Source: Blastococcus sp. TF02A-30 | GTDB taxonomy: Bacteria; Actinomycetota; Actinomycetes; Mycobacteriales; Geodermatophilaceae | Length of the DNA: 64,000 nucleotides | Direction of reading: 5' to 3' | Assembly (NCBI RefSeq): GCF_003319185.1 | Contig: NZ_QOHJ01000002.1 | Location: 310,001 to 374,000, forward strand | Shown here: positions 36,583-44,376 of the stretch, piece after piece | Layout: every line of letters begins with the position of its first letter | Numbering within the stretch: the first letter of the stretch is position 1 | The notes under the pieces: generated by a model | The model's input: only the letters and a program-made list of their open reading frames with translations | What the model was told of the DNA's origin: nothing | Databases searched by the model: none | Translations under genes and position numbers: made by a program

Positions 36583-37230
36583 ATGTCGATCAACGCCAGC
36601 CCGCCGTCCGCCCGCACCGACACCGCGCTCGCCGACCCGCCGCGGCCGGCACCGGACCCGATCCGGGCGGTGCGGGCCGCCGGCCTGGCCGTGGCTGCCG
36701 GGACCTTCGCCTGGGCCCTCGGCTCGGTGCTGACCGCCGACGTCGACCCGGCGAGCGACACGTACCCGTGGGCGTACAAGGTCAGCTCGCTGCTGTTCCA
36801 GCTCGGCCTGGTCGCGCTGGTCTCGGTGCAGCTGCGCACCGGGGCGACCGGCACCGGCCGGCTGGCCCGCGGCTTCCTGCACGCCGAGCACGTGATGCTG
36901 GGTCTGGCGATCGCCTCGTCCGTCCAGTGGATCGTGGCTCCCGACGTGTCCGAGGACGCGTTCTGGCTCGCGCTGGACCTGTTCTGGCCGCTGTCCATGC
37001 TGGGCATGGCGGCGATCGGCATCCGGATCGCGATCGCCGGCCGGTGGCGGGGTGCCGCGCGGGTGTGGCCGGCGGTCGCCGAGACGTGGGCGCTGGTCAT
37101 GTTCCCGGCGATGGCCGTGGTGAGCGAGGACGCCACGTCGTTCGTCAGCGCCGGCCACCTGCTCGTCGGCTACACCGCGCTGGGCGTGATCCTCGCCGTC
37201 CGGCCCGAGCTCACCCTCCCGCGCCGGTGA
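36583..37230 (+). CDS. Unrecognised polytopic membrane protein divergent from the kinase
   Basis: 215 aa with a 27-residue cytoplasmic tail and about six helices (AAGLAVAAGTFAWALGSVLT, SSLLFQLGLVALVSVQL, AEHVMLGLAIASSVQWIV, then more to the C-terminus). ATG has GGAGGAA 5 nt upstream. No family recognised. It starts 172 nt from the kinase gene in the opposite direction, the typical place for a target or accessory protein of a two-component system. A hairpin follows the stop. Confidence 0.8.
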   Translation: MSINASPPSARTDTALADPPRPAPDPIRAVRAAGLAVAAGTFAWALGSVLTADVDPASDTYPWAYKVSSLLFQLGLVALVSVQLRTGATGTGRLARGFLHAEHVMLGLAIASSVQWIVAPDVSEDAFWLALDLFWPLSMLGMAAIGIRIAIAGRWRGAARVWPAVAETWALVMFPAMAVVSEDATSFVSAGHLLVGYTALGVILAVRPELTLPRR

Positions 37231-37237
37231 CGACGAC

Positions 37238-37272
37238 GGTGCCCCGCCCCCGTGCCCCCGGGGCGGGGCACC
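37238..37272 (+). terminator. Terminator after the polytopic membrane protein gene
   Basis: 13-bp perfect stem (37238-37250 with 37260-37272), 9-nt loop. Confidence 0.75.
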
Positions 37273-37304
37273 GCCCCGCGCGCAGGTGCGGGGAGACTGG
37301 GCGG

Positions 37305-37781
37305 GTGACCTCGCCTGCCTCGCCGGTCGACCGGCCCCTGCCCGACACCTGGTTCGTCCGCGACCTGCCCGTGCTGCGCGCGATCGCCCGGTTGGTGGAC
37401 GAGCCGAAGCACGGCGGTGCGCCCTACCTGCTCGGCTCCGTCGTGCCGGGCAGCGGGCTCCCCAAGGCCGAGGTCATCGCCGCGGCCAAGGCGCTGGCGG
37501 CGGCGGGCTACATCGAGCCGCTGACCAACCACGCCGGTGACATCGTGCGGATCACCGCGATCTCCGCGGAGGCCCGCCGGCTGGCCGGGCTCTGGCCGAC
37601 CCCGCAGGGGGAGTGGGAGCGGCTGCTCGAGCAGCTGGCCGCGCGGGCGGCGAACGCGCCGACCGACGTCGAGCGGCAGCGCTGGCAGGCGTTCTCGGAG
37701 GCGGCGCGGGCCGTGGGCCCCGACGCGGGGGCGCTGCTGATGTCCGCGCTCATCGGCGGGTACGTGCCGCGCAGCCGCTGA
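37305..37781 (+). CDS. Probable winged-helix protein, family unknown
   Basis: 158 aa, cytoplasmic. Residues 20-85 have a helix-rich layout resembling a winged helix: WFVRDLPVLRAIARLVDE, then LPKAEVIAAAKALAAAGYIE and a strand pair DIVRITAISAEA. The C-terminal half is helical, with a conserved-looking DVERQRWQAFSEAARAVG. It may be a DNA-binding regulator, but this rests on pattern alone. GTG at 37305 follows GAGACT by 6 nt. Flanked by terminators on both sides, so it is transcribed alone. Confidence 0.7.
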   Translation: MTSPASPVDRPLPDTWFVRDLPVLRAIARLVDEPKHGGAPYLLGSVVPGSGLPKAEVIAAAKALAAAGYIEPLTNHAGDIVRITAISAEARRLAGLWPTPQGEWERLLEQLAARAANAPTDVERQRWQAFSEAARAVGPDAGALLMSALIGGYVPRSR

Positions 37782-37796
37782 ACGGGGCCACGAACG

Positions 37797-37834
37797 ACAG
37801 CGCCCCCGCCCGGAGATCCGGGCGGGGGCGCTGT
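37797..37834. terminator. Bidirectional terminator before the cold-shock gene
   Basis: 17-bp perfect stem (37797-37813 with 37818-37834), agat loop, between convergent genes. Confidence 0.85.
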
Positions 37835-37847
37835 GCTGATCAGGTGA

Positions 37848-38051
37848 TCAGAGCGGGGTGACGTTCGCAGCCTGCGGGCCCTTCTGGCCCTGCTCGATGT
37901 CGAACGCGATCCGCTGGCCTTCGTCGAGCGAGCGGTACCCGCTGGTCTGGATGGCCGAGTAGTGGACGAACACGTCCGGTCCGCCGCCGTCAGGGGTGGC
38001 GAAGCCGAACCCCTTCTCCGCGTTGAACCACTTGACAGTTCCTTCGGGCAT
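37848..38051 (-). CDS. cspA: Cold-shock domain protein
   Basis: 67 aa, single OB-fold that binds single-stranded RNA or DNA and acts as an RNA chaperone. RNP1 is KGFGFATP and RNP2 is VFVHYSAIQ; the N-terminus [11 protein letters not shown] is canonical. AGGAG lies 10-12 nt before the ATG. A leader of some length upstream is likely, as in other csp genes, but I could not place the promoter. Confidence 0.97.
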   Translation of the reverse strand: MPEGTVKWFNAEKGFGFATPDGGGPDVFVHYSAIQTSGYRSLDEGQRIAFDIEQGQKGPQAANVTPL

Positions 38052-38166
38052 TGCTCGCTCCTAGCTGAGGTGGTGCATCGGGGTCCTGCCATAGCGCAGG
38101 GCCTTCCCGACGCGCCAACCCTAGCCGGTCCACCGGCCCCGGGACCAGGGAGGACGGCGGCGCGGC

Positions 38167-38604
38167 TCAGAGAAGCGGGCCCGGCTCCTCGCGGTAGGCG
38201 GGGGTGCGGGGGGCGTCCGCGGCGTAGGTCGGGCCCACGTAGGTGAACCCGGCCGACGGCGGCGGGGCGGGTGCGGCCGGCGGCGGTGCGACCGGGGTCC
38301 GGGGCAGCTCGTGCCCCCCGTGCCGCCAGGAGCGGACGCCGATCACCTCGGCCTCGTCCCAGAGGGGGCTGTCCTGCAGCGCCTGCCGACGGTGCCAGCG
38401 GCGCATCGAGCGGGCCCAGCGGTCCATGCCCAGGCGGCCGGCCAGCAGCACGCCGAGGCCGAGGACGACCACGAGCGCGGCGTCGAGCGCGGCACCGGCG
38501 ATGTCCAGCGTCGAGATCCCGGTCCAGCCGTTGGCCTCGAACCGGCGCGCGAGCATCTCGACGACGACGTACACGACGCCGACCGCCACGAGCGCGCGCT
38601 TCAT
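38167..38604 (-). CDS. Hypothetical two-helix membrane protein
   Basis: 145 aa. Two membrane helices at about 4-20 and 33-57 (LDAALVVVLGLGVLLAG) are followed by a basic stretch MDRWARSMRRWHRRQAL and a long Pro/Ala-rich cytoplasmic tail. No family recognised. ATG at 38604. Flanked by the cold-shock gene downstream on the same strand. Confidence 0.65.
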   Translation of the reverse strand: MKRALVAVGVVYVVVEMLARRFEANGWTGISTLDIAGAALDAALVVVLGLGVLLAGRLGMDRWARSMRRWHRRQALQDSPLWDEAEVIGVRSWRHGGHELPRTPVAPPPAAPAPPPSAGFTYVGPTYAADAPRTPAYREEPGPLL

Positions 38605-38830
38605 CCCGACCGTCCCTCCCGCTGGACCCGACCTCCGGATCTCGACCAGCGTTGCCCCGGAGTGCAGCGGGGGAGGCGTGTCAGCAGGTGGTCGTCACCC
38701 CCAGGGGGGAGGAATCGGCCTCCGGACGGCGTCTTGCGGATTTCCTGCGGCTACGCGGACCGGACCGTGCGGGAGGCGGCGCACCGTCTGCGGTGCCGGA
38801 TCGACCGGCGTGGAACACCCAGGAGAACCG

Positions 38831-39049
38831 ATGCACCCCCTCGTCGCGCCGCAGCCCCGCCTCCACCTCGACACGGCGGACGGCCTCGTCGCGCTGCGCA
38901 CGGTCGACGACCTGCACGACGCCGACCTCGACCTCGTGCTGGCCGACCGGCTGGCCGACTCCGCCGCCGCCCTGCGCGCCGCCGTGGAGGTGGTCCGGGC
39001 GACCGCGCTGCCCGGTGCGCTGGCCGCGCACCGTTTCCCGCGCGGCTGA
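38831..39049 (+). CDS. Hypothetical 72-aa protein
   Basis: ATG with AGGAGA 5 nt upstream. The product is amphipathic, Asp/Leu/Ala-rich (LDTADGLVALRTVDDLHDAD, then LADSAAALRAAVEVVRA), probably helical. No family known. It is the last core-like gene before the composition changes near 39.14 kb, and faces a short minus-strand frame. Confidence 0.6.
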   Translation: MHPLVAPQPRLHLDTADGLVALRTVDDLHDADLDLVLADRLADSAAALRAAVEVVRATALPGALAAHRFPRG

Positions 39050-39349
39050 GGCTCAGGCCTCGGATTCGGCGGGCTTCTTCGCGCGGCTGGGCTGCACCCG
39101 CATCGGCTCGCCGGGCATCTTCGGGGTGTAGACCCGGGAATCGGTGTGCTGGCCTGCAAAGACGCAGGTGGCCGGTGAGCGAAAGTCCGCAGGTTGTCGG
39201 GCGAACGCCGCCAGGATGCCGCGCCCACTATGCCTGTGACGAAATCTTGCGGTCCTCACCCGCCCATCACCGGCTTCCCCAGGCACTTCATAGCGCCTTG
39301 TGCCGCTTCGAGCGGCCATAATGTCGGTGCCTGGCGAGACAATGGTGCC
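39050..39349. other. Junction between core and accessory sequence
   Basis: 300 nt with no firm gene other than the remnant above. From about 39140 the sequence has more A and T and less biased third positions than the core. No tRNA, direct repeat or recombinase gene was recognised. Confidence 0.4.
39053..39142 (-). pseudogene. Possible 3' remnant of a gene cut at the accessory-region boundary
   Basis: The minus-strand frame ending at 39053 reads RVYTPKMPGEPMRVQPSRAK before its stop, with core-like codon use up to about 39140. Further upstream the frame continues into sequence of different character without a plausible start or ribosome site. It may be the preserved tail of a gene disrupted by insertion, or a very short gene starting at an internal ATG. 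Only weak evidence. Confidence 0.3.
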
Positions 39350-41074
39350 GTGCTGGACTGGGCAGGACTAGATCCTGCAAAAGTGGAGCGAGTCGGGCAG
39401 CTCCTGGTCCGCGACGTGTGCGGTGCCACGAGCGTCGACGGCAGCGGCGGTGACGGCGCCCAAGACCTCCGGCAAGACGGTCCTGACGGGCTGACCATCT
39501 TCGAGATCAAGTCTTTCACCCGGCGCCTGACGAGTGGCCAGAAGCGGCAGATTGCTAGCTCCTGCCAGCGGGCCATCGAACTGCACCAGCCGCGTCGGTG
39601 GGTGCTGGTTATCCCGCTCAACCACAGCCCGGCAGAGCTGGCCTGGTTCGACCGACTCCGCGCCAAATTTCCCGACGTGGCGCTGGAGTGGTACGGGCAG
39701 GACTGGCTCGATGGACGAATCGCCGGTCGCGAGGACCTGATCAGCTACGTCGAGGGAGCGCAGTACAAGCTGCTGCGCCGGGCGAAGCAGCACGGCATGG
39801 AGCGCGCCGCGCTCACTTCGGGCGCCGACCTGGTCGCGCGGATGGACGACCTGCTGGAGCTCGGCGCCACTATCTCTCCGTACTGGACGTGGCGTTCCGG
39901 GGACACCCCCTGGGGACCGGCGAACATTTTCACCGCTCAACGACCCGAAGCGCCGGCCGAGGACCCGGTTCAGCTGACGCCACTATTCTCCTTCCCGGCA
40001 GATGATCCCGAAGCCCAGGCCACCTTTGAGCGTCTACGCCAGACGCTGCGGGTGGGTGGCGACGTCCAGATCCCCGGGCGCTTCATCGACGAGCTTCGCC
40101 TCACCGCCGCATCGGAGGCGACCCAGCGGCTGCTCGGTGAACCGACCCAGCAGGTCGCCGAGCTGCGCCTGGTAAGCATCCCGAACGCCACGGGAATGCC
40201 CCTGCACTGCTCCCTTGTCCTTGAGCGGCAGGACGATCAGCAAGGGGTGTCGCTGCCCTTTACCTTCACCGAACGGGTGTCGGGAAGCCACGGCACGACG
40301 TTAACCGGCACCGACGCCAGTGGACTACTGCAGGGGCAGTTGCTGTTTGAAGACGACGGCAAGCGTGCGGACGGGCGGTTCACGATGAACCTGGCTCCCG
40401 TGGCCGGCAGTTTCCCGCACGACGCGCTGCCAGCCGTCCGGCTGCTGGGCGCCTGCGCCGCCGGAGATACGTTGCGGCTGCGACGAGGGCCGGTCAGCCT
40501 CGCCTCGTTCCTGGCCGGCGCGGAGATGCCTGACGGGCTGGCCGGGCTGCTGGAGCTCGTCGCTGCCCTCGAGGTGGTGCAGGACCACCTCGGCGCGCTA
40601 ATCCCCATCCCAGCTGAGCCGCTCTCGGACGAGGATGCCCATGACCTGCTGACGCTCGCGCGCGCTTTGAGCGGTCAGCGGGCGCGGCTGCGCTACCCAG
40701 GCCTGGATCTAGCCATCCGGCCGGGACAGGTGCGTTCCTTCCTCGATGCGGTGACGAGGACGCCGGGCGCGCTCTATGGCGTGCCTGACAGCGGTTTCAC
40801 CCTCACCCTCGACGGCCACGAGCATCAGGTGCCGGGACTGGCATTCTGGGCCCCGAACGTGCAGCTGAGCAATCAGGCGGAACTGGAGTCTGTCGCCGCA
40901 GCCGGCGGCAGCGAGGCAGTCGCTTCGTTCACCAGCCCCGACGGGTTGTTCGTCATCCGCGCGGTGGAGGACCCGGGCCCGCAGTACCAGCCGGTCGGTG
41001 AGGCGGTGGCGGGGCGCAGGAGCGTCGGCCCCGCCGGAGATCAGCCGAGGACCGCTTCGCTGTCAACCGGGTGA
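39350..41074 (+). CDS. PD-(D/E)XK nuclease-like protein with large unknown C-terminal part
   Basis: 574 aa, soluble. The first 130 residues contain a nuclease-like core: helix ERVGQLLVRDVCG, then GDGAQD (D35 or D39) and FEIKSF (E52, K54), spaced as the metal-binding D...ExK of restriction endonuclease-like folds, then RRWVLVIPLNHSPAEL and YGQDWLDGRIAG. The remaining 440 residues are unrecognised, mostly beta-rich, with two cysteines. It may be a stand-alone defence or DNA-processing nuclease. GTG at 39350 has GACAAT 6 nt upstream. It stands alone at the start of the accessory region, convergent with the prepilin peptidase. Confidence 0.7.
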   Translation: MLDWAGLDPAKVERVGQLLVRDVCGATSVDGSGGDGAQDLRQDGPDGLTIFEIKSFTRRLTSGQKRQIASSCQRAIELHQPRRWVLVIPLNHSPAELAWFDRLRAKFPDVALEWYGQDWLDGRIAGREDLISYVEGAQYKLLRRAKQHGMERAALTSGADLVARMDDLLELGATISPYWTWRSGDTPWGPANIFTAQRPEAPAEDPVQLTPLFSFPADDPEAQATFERLRQTLRVGGDVQIPGRFIDELRLTAASEATQRLLGEPTQQVAELRLVSIPNATGMPLHCSLVLERQDDQQGVSLPFTFTERVSGSHGTTLTGTDASGLLQGQLLFEDDGKRADGRFTMNLAPVAGSFPHDALPAVRLLGACAAGDTLRLRRGPVSLASFLAGAEMPDGLAGLLELVAALEVVQDHLGALIPIPAEPLSDEDAHDLLTLARALSGQRARLRYPGLDLAIRPGQVRSFLDAVTRTPGALYGVPDSGFTLTLDGHEHQVPGLAFWAPNVQLSNQAELESVAAAGGSEAVASFTSPDGLFVIRAVEDPGPQYQPVGEAVAGRRSVGPAGDQPRTASLSTG

Positions 41075-41178
41075 AGCAGCCCGCAGCCCGCAGTGCGCGC
41101 TCCGGTTCCGTGCGCGCCTTGCTGCTGTGCCACAGATGTTCGGGGACCCACCGCCACGGTGTCGGATGGACGCCAGGA

Positions 41179-41817
41179 TCAGAGAGTGGCTGCCAGCAGG
41201 AAGCCCACTGCGAGAGCAGGGCCATAGGGGAAGGTGGTCTGACGGTCCCCGCTCCGCATCAACGAGATGACGGCCTGCGTCACGGTAATCACGGTGAATG
41301 CGACGAACGCCAACCAGAGCCCCTGGTGCGTGGCGTGTCCAAGGCCCAGCCCGCCGAGCGCCGCCATTCGGACGTCCCCGAATCCCGTCCCCGCGAACCG
41401 CCAGCACAACAGTAGGACCGCTCCCGCCGCCGCAGCAGCTAGACCGCTGAGCAGCAGGCCACGCCAGTCGCCGTGCGCGGCGGAACCGGCGGTCAGCAGC
41501 ACGCCGGTGGCGACGGCGGCTTGCCGGACAAGTGGTGTCGGTATGCGTTGCGTGACTGCATCGCAGGAGGCCGCGGCGACCAGGGCACATCCCCAGACCA
41601 TCAGGGCAGGTACGAGCCACCACGTCTCCGCACGGTGAGACGTCGCGATCGCTGCGGCTCCTGCCCCACCGCCGGCGACGGCGCTGGCCAGCGCCAGGGC
41701 CGGACGGGCAGCGTCGAGCTGCGCGAGCTGCGCAAGCCCACGAGAAGTAAGCCAGGGGGTGGTTGCGGCGCCGATCAACGCCGCCGCCACCGAGGCCGCC
41801 ATCCACGTGCCGTTCAT
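41179..41817 (-). CDS. Type IV/Tad prepilin peptidase (A24 family)
   Basis: 212 aa, about six membrane helices. The two catalytic aspartates of A24 peptidases are visible: ASCDAVTQRIPTPL and GTGFGDVRMAALGG. It should cleave the short leader of the Flp and TadE/G-like pilins encoded from 48.5 to 50.1 kb. It lacks the N-terminal methylation domain, as is normal for TadV/CpaA. ATG at 41817 was chosen since the first helix follows at once; ATG at 41850 is possible. It is on the opposite strand to the rest of the pilus locus. Confidence 0.85.
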   Translation of the reverse strand: MNGTWMAASVAAALIGAATTPWLTSRGLAQLAQLDAARPALALASAVAGGGAGAAAIATSHRAETWWLVPALMVWGCALVAAASCDAVTQRIPTPLVRQAAVATGVLLTAGSAAHGDWRGLLLSGLAAAAAGAVLLLCWRFAGTGFGDVRMAALGGLGLGHATHQGLWLAFVAFTVITVTQAVISLMRSGDRQTTFPYGPALAVGFLLAATL

Positions 41818-42070
41818 CCGCTGGCGGCCGCCCTCGAATCCAGGGGTCATTGCCCTTCGCTGCGTAGCCCTGTGGATATCTGCGCCATCCCAGCTTCCGG
41901 TACGGGAGCGTGTCAGGACCTCGAGATACACCCAGACGCGGAGGACGAGTGACGGACTCAGGGACAACCTGTCACCCGAAAGGGTGGGAACGAGACGGCG
42001 GTCACACGGCCGCTCGGCCGGGAGGGCAACCTCGGTCGACGGACGGTGACGTGCTGGGAGGTGATCAGGC

Positions 42071-42688
42071 GTGACGGTGATACGGACGGTGGCGGGGGCA
42101 GCCGCGGTGCTCCTGGCGCTGACGGCCTCGGGTTGTTCGTCGTCGTCCGACCCCGGCTCGTCGAGTTCGCCGACGTCTAAGACGGCGCCTTCCCAGACGC
42201 CGAGCCCCTCAGTGCCCACTCCGGGTCCCGTCGAGGAAGCGCAGGCACTGGCGATCGCGCTCGTCCCGGACTACCTGCGGACGATCGACGACCTGTACCT
42301 CGACCCGTCGCTCCCGCTCGACGGGATCTACGAGGTCGCGGTGGCTCCCGAAGCCACTGCCCAGGCGACGGCGATCGGCAAGTTCCGTTCCCAGGGCTAC
42401 CGGCAGACCGGCCGGTCGCAGCTGGTGACTGCGTCGGCCGCCAGCACCGACCTCTCGAACAGCCCCGCCGCTTCGCCGGCACCCGTGCTGCCGACCGTCG
42501 TCGTCACCGCCTGCGTCGACGTGGGCGAGGTGGATGCGATCGATGCTTCCGGGACGTCCATCGTGCCGCCCGGTCGTCCGAGGTACCTCATCCAGCAACT
42601 CACTGCCGTGAACACGAATTACCCGGAGACGTCGTCGTGGCGGATCAGCGACGCACCGAATAGGCAGGCGCAGTCATGCGACGAGTAG
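42071..42688 (+). CDS. Tad-locus lipoprotein
   Basis: 205 aa. Signal peptide with lipobox LTASGCSS, a Ser/Pro-rich tether (residues 23-50), then a folded part at about 55-205 with two cysteines (VTACVDVG and QSCDE) that may pair. No family is certain; an outer lipoprotein of similar size often opens actinomycete Tad clusters. GTG start with GGGAGGTGA about 8 nt upstream. The 3' end overlaps the next gene by 13 nt. Confidence 0.8.
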   Translation: MTVIRTVAGAAAVLLALTASGCSSSSDPGSSSSPTSKTAPSQTPSPSVPTPGPVEEAQALAIALVPDYLRTIDDLYLDPSLPLDGIYEVAVAPEATAQATAIGKFRSQGYRQTGRSQLVTASAASTDLSNSPAASPAPVLPTVVVTACVDVGEVDAIDASGTSIVPPGRPRYLIQQLTAVNTNYPETSSWRISDAPNRQAQSCDE

Positions 42689-43641
42689 TCCTCGCCTTGG
42701 CGGGTGCGCTGCTGGGCGTCGGCGCCTTGCTGGTCTCTTCGCCAACTGCTGTCGCTGACCCGGCGACCTGCCAGCAGTACGACTCGCACGGCATCTGCGT
42801 GGTCGAAGTCGATAGGGTCGAGGGTGACGTGGGGATGGCGCCCCCACCGGGCGCGACGACTCCCGTCGCCGGAGGCGGTACGTCGCCGGCTGTCTGCTCT
42901 GTGAGCCCCTCCGGCACCGTCATCCCCTGCCAGGACGGCCAGTCCTGGTGGTCACAGGACATGCAGTGCTACGTGCAGGCGCTGGCCCAACAGCCGCCGA
43001 AGGACTCGCCTGTCTGGGGTGGCCGCACGGGCGGCGCGATCTACAGCTGCCTCTTCTACACCGGCGGTGGGGCGTTCCCCGGTACCAACGGCTTCACCTT
43101 CTGGTCGGCCACCCCGCCGGCGGCTCCAGCTGCGGTTGATCCAGCGGTGCTCGCGCAGCAGGCGTTGAGCACACTGACGGTGCCGTCACCGACGACGGGC
43201 CGGTACCCAGCCGGCATCCTGCAGGAGGGGCAGCCGTTCACGGTCGTCAACGCCTACACCTGGTTCTGGACCGATCCAGGATCGTTCCGAGCACTGACCG
43301 CGCGTGCCGACGCCGGAGGCGTATGGGCACAGGTGACGGTGACACCCACGGCGCTTTCGTTCACGCCGGGCGATGGGGCTGCCACGGTGTCGTGCCCGGG
43401 TCCTGGTGCGGCGTGGCAGCCCGGCGACGGGGTATGGGCCGCGTCGCCGGCGGGCTGCGACTACCGGTACCCGCACTCATCCATCCGCCAGCCCGATGGG
43501 CAGGTGACGGCGATGTACGGCATCCAGTGGTCGGTCACCTGGACGTCGTCGACGGGTGCCACCGGCACGCTGCCGAATCTGACGACGACCTCGAACGAGA
43601 CGTTCGCGGTGGCGGAGGTGCAGTCGGTGGTGATCAGGTGA
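42676..43641 (+). CDS. Secreted Cys- and Trp-rich Tad-locus protein
   Basis: 321 aa with a signal peptide (cleavage near SSPTAVA-DPAT). The mature protein has eight cysteines, many Trp and Gly, a segment with SWWSQDMQCYVQA, and a C-terminal beta-rich part ending in a long Thr-rich strand. Proteins of this kind are common beside actinomycete Tad genes, often mislabelled ATP/GTP-binding; no Walker motif is present here. A cell-surface or pilus-tip role is possible. Overlaps its neighbours by 13 and 4 nt. Confidence 0.78.
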   Translation: MRRVVLALAGALLGVGALLVSSPTAVADPATCQQYDSHGICVVEVDRVEGDVGMAPPPGATTPVAGGGTSPAVCSVSPSGTVIPCQDGQSWWSQDMQCYVQALAQQPPKDSPVWGGRTGGAIYSCLFYTGGGAFPGTNGFTFWSATPPAAPAAVDPAVLAQQALSTLTVPSPTTGRYPAGILQEGQPFTVVNAYTWFWTDPGSFRALTARADAGGVWAQVTVTPTALSFTPGDGAATVSCPGPGAAWQPGDGVWAASPAGCDYRYPHSSIRQPDGQVTAMYGIQWSVTWTSSTGATGTLPNLTTTSNETFAVAEVQSVVIR

Positions 43642-44372
43642 CGACGCGGGTCAACGGGATGGCGTCGCCGGCGGCCGAGCGCTCTCCGGCTCCGGCGCCA
43701 GAGGCGGCGCTGCCGCCGGCTCCTCCGGTGCGTACCGCGGCGGCGAGGAGACGTGCCAGCCGCAAGTCGCTGGTCCTGAGCGTGCTGGTCGTGCTGCTCG
43801 GTGGCCTGCTGGCCTTCAGTGCCGGCCAGATGCTGTCCGCGCGCACCGAGGTGCTGGCGGTCGCCCGCGACGTGCAAGTGGGCTCGACGATCACCGCGGA
43901 GGATTTGACGGTCGCGAACGTGACGTCGGATCCCAACCTGTCACCGATCCCTGCCTCGCAGCGGTCCCAGATCGTCGGGATGGTCGCCCAGGTGCCGCTG
44001 ACCCGCGGCGAGCTGCTGACCGGCGCCCAGGTCGGCCCGGACAGCGGATTCACGGCGGGGGAGATGCTGGTCGCCCTGCCATTGAAGGAAGGGCAGTTCC
44101 CGGCCGGTGGGCTGAACCCTGGCCAGCAGGTGCTGATCGTGGCGACCCCCGGCAGCACCGGCTCGACCGGTGGCAGCGGTACGCCGTCTGCCGACTCAGA
44201 CGGTCCCCGCGGTCAGCAGATCGACGCGACGGTTGCCGAGGTCGGACCGCTCAACCAGGCCACGCAGGTGGCGGTGATCGACGTGCGAGTCAGCGCCAAC
44301 GACGGCGTGCGAGTGGCCGAGCTCGCCTCGACCGGCAACCTGGCGTTGATCCTGCTGCCGGCGGGGCGGTGA
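43638..44372 (+). CDS. cpaB: SAF-domain pilus assembly protein, CpaB/RcpC-like
   Basis: 244 aa. A Pro/Ala-rich cytoplasmic tail with RRRASRK, one membrane helix at about 46-66 (VLSVLVVLLGGLLAFSAG), then an extracytoplasmic SAF domain at about 75-140 (AVARDVQVGSTITAEDLTVA ... LTRGELLTGAQVG). CpaB proteins help assemble or stabilise the Tad channel. GTG overlaps the previous stop (GTGA). Confidence 0.88.
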   Translation: MTTRVNGMASPAAERSPAPAPEAALPPAPPVRTAAARRRASRKSLVLSVLVVLLGGLLAFSAGQMLSARTEVLAVARDVQVGSTITAEDLTVANVTSDPNLSPIPASQRSQIVGMVAQVPLTRGELLTGAQVGPDSGFTAGEMLVALPLKEGQFPAGGLNPGQQVLIVATPGSTGSTGGSGTPSADSDGPRGQQIDATVAEVGPLNQATQVAVIDVRVSANDGVRVAELASTGNLALILLPAGR

Positions 44373-44376
44373 CCTG

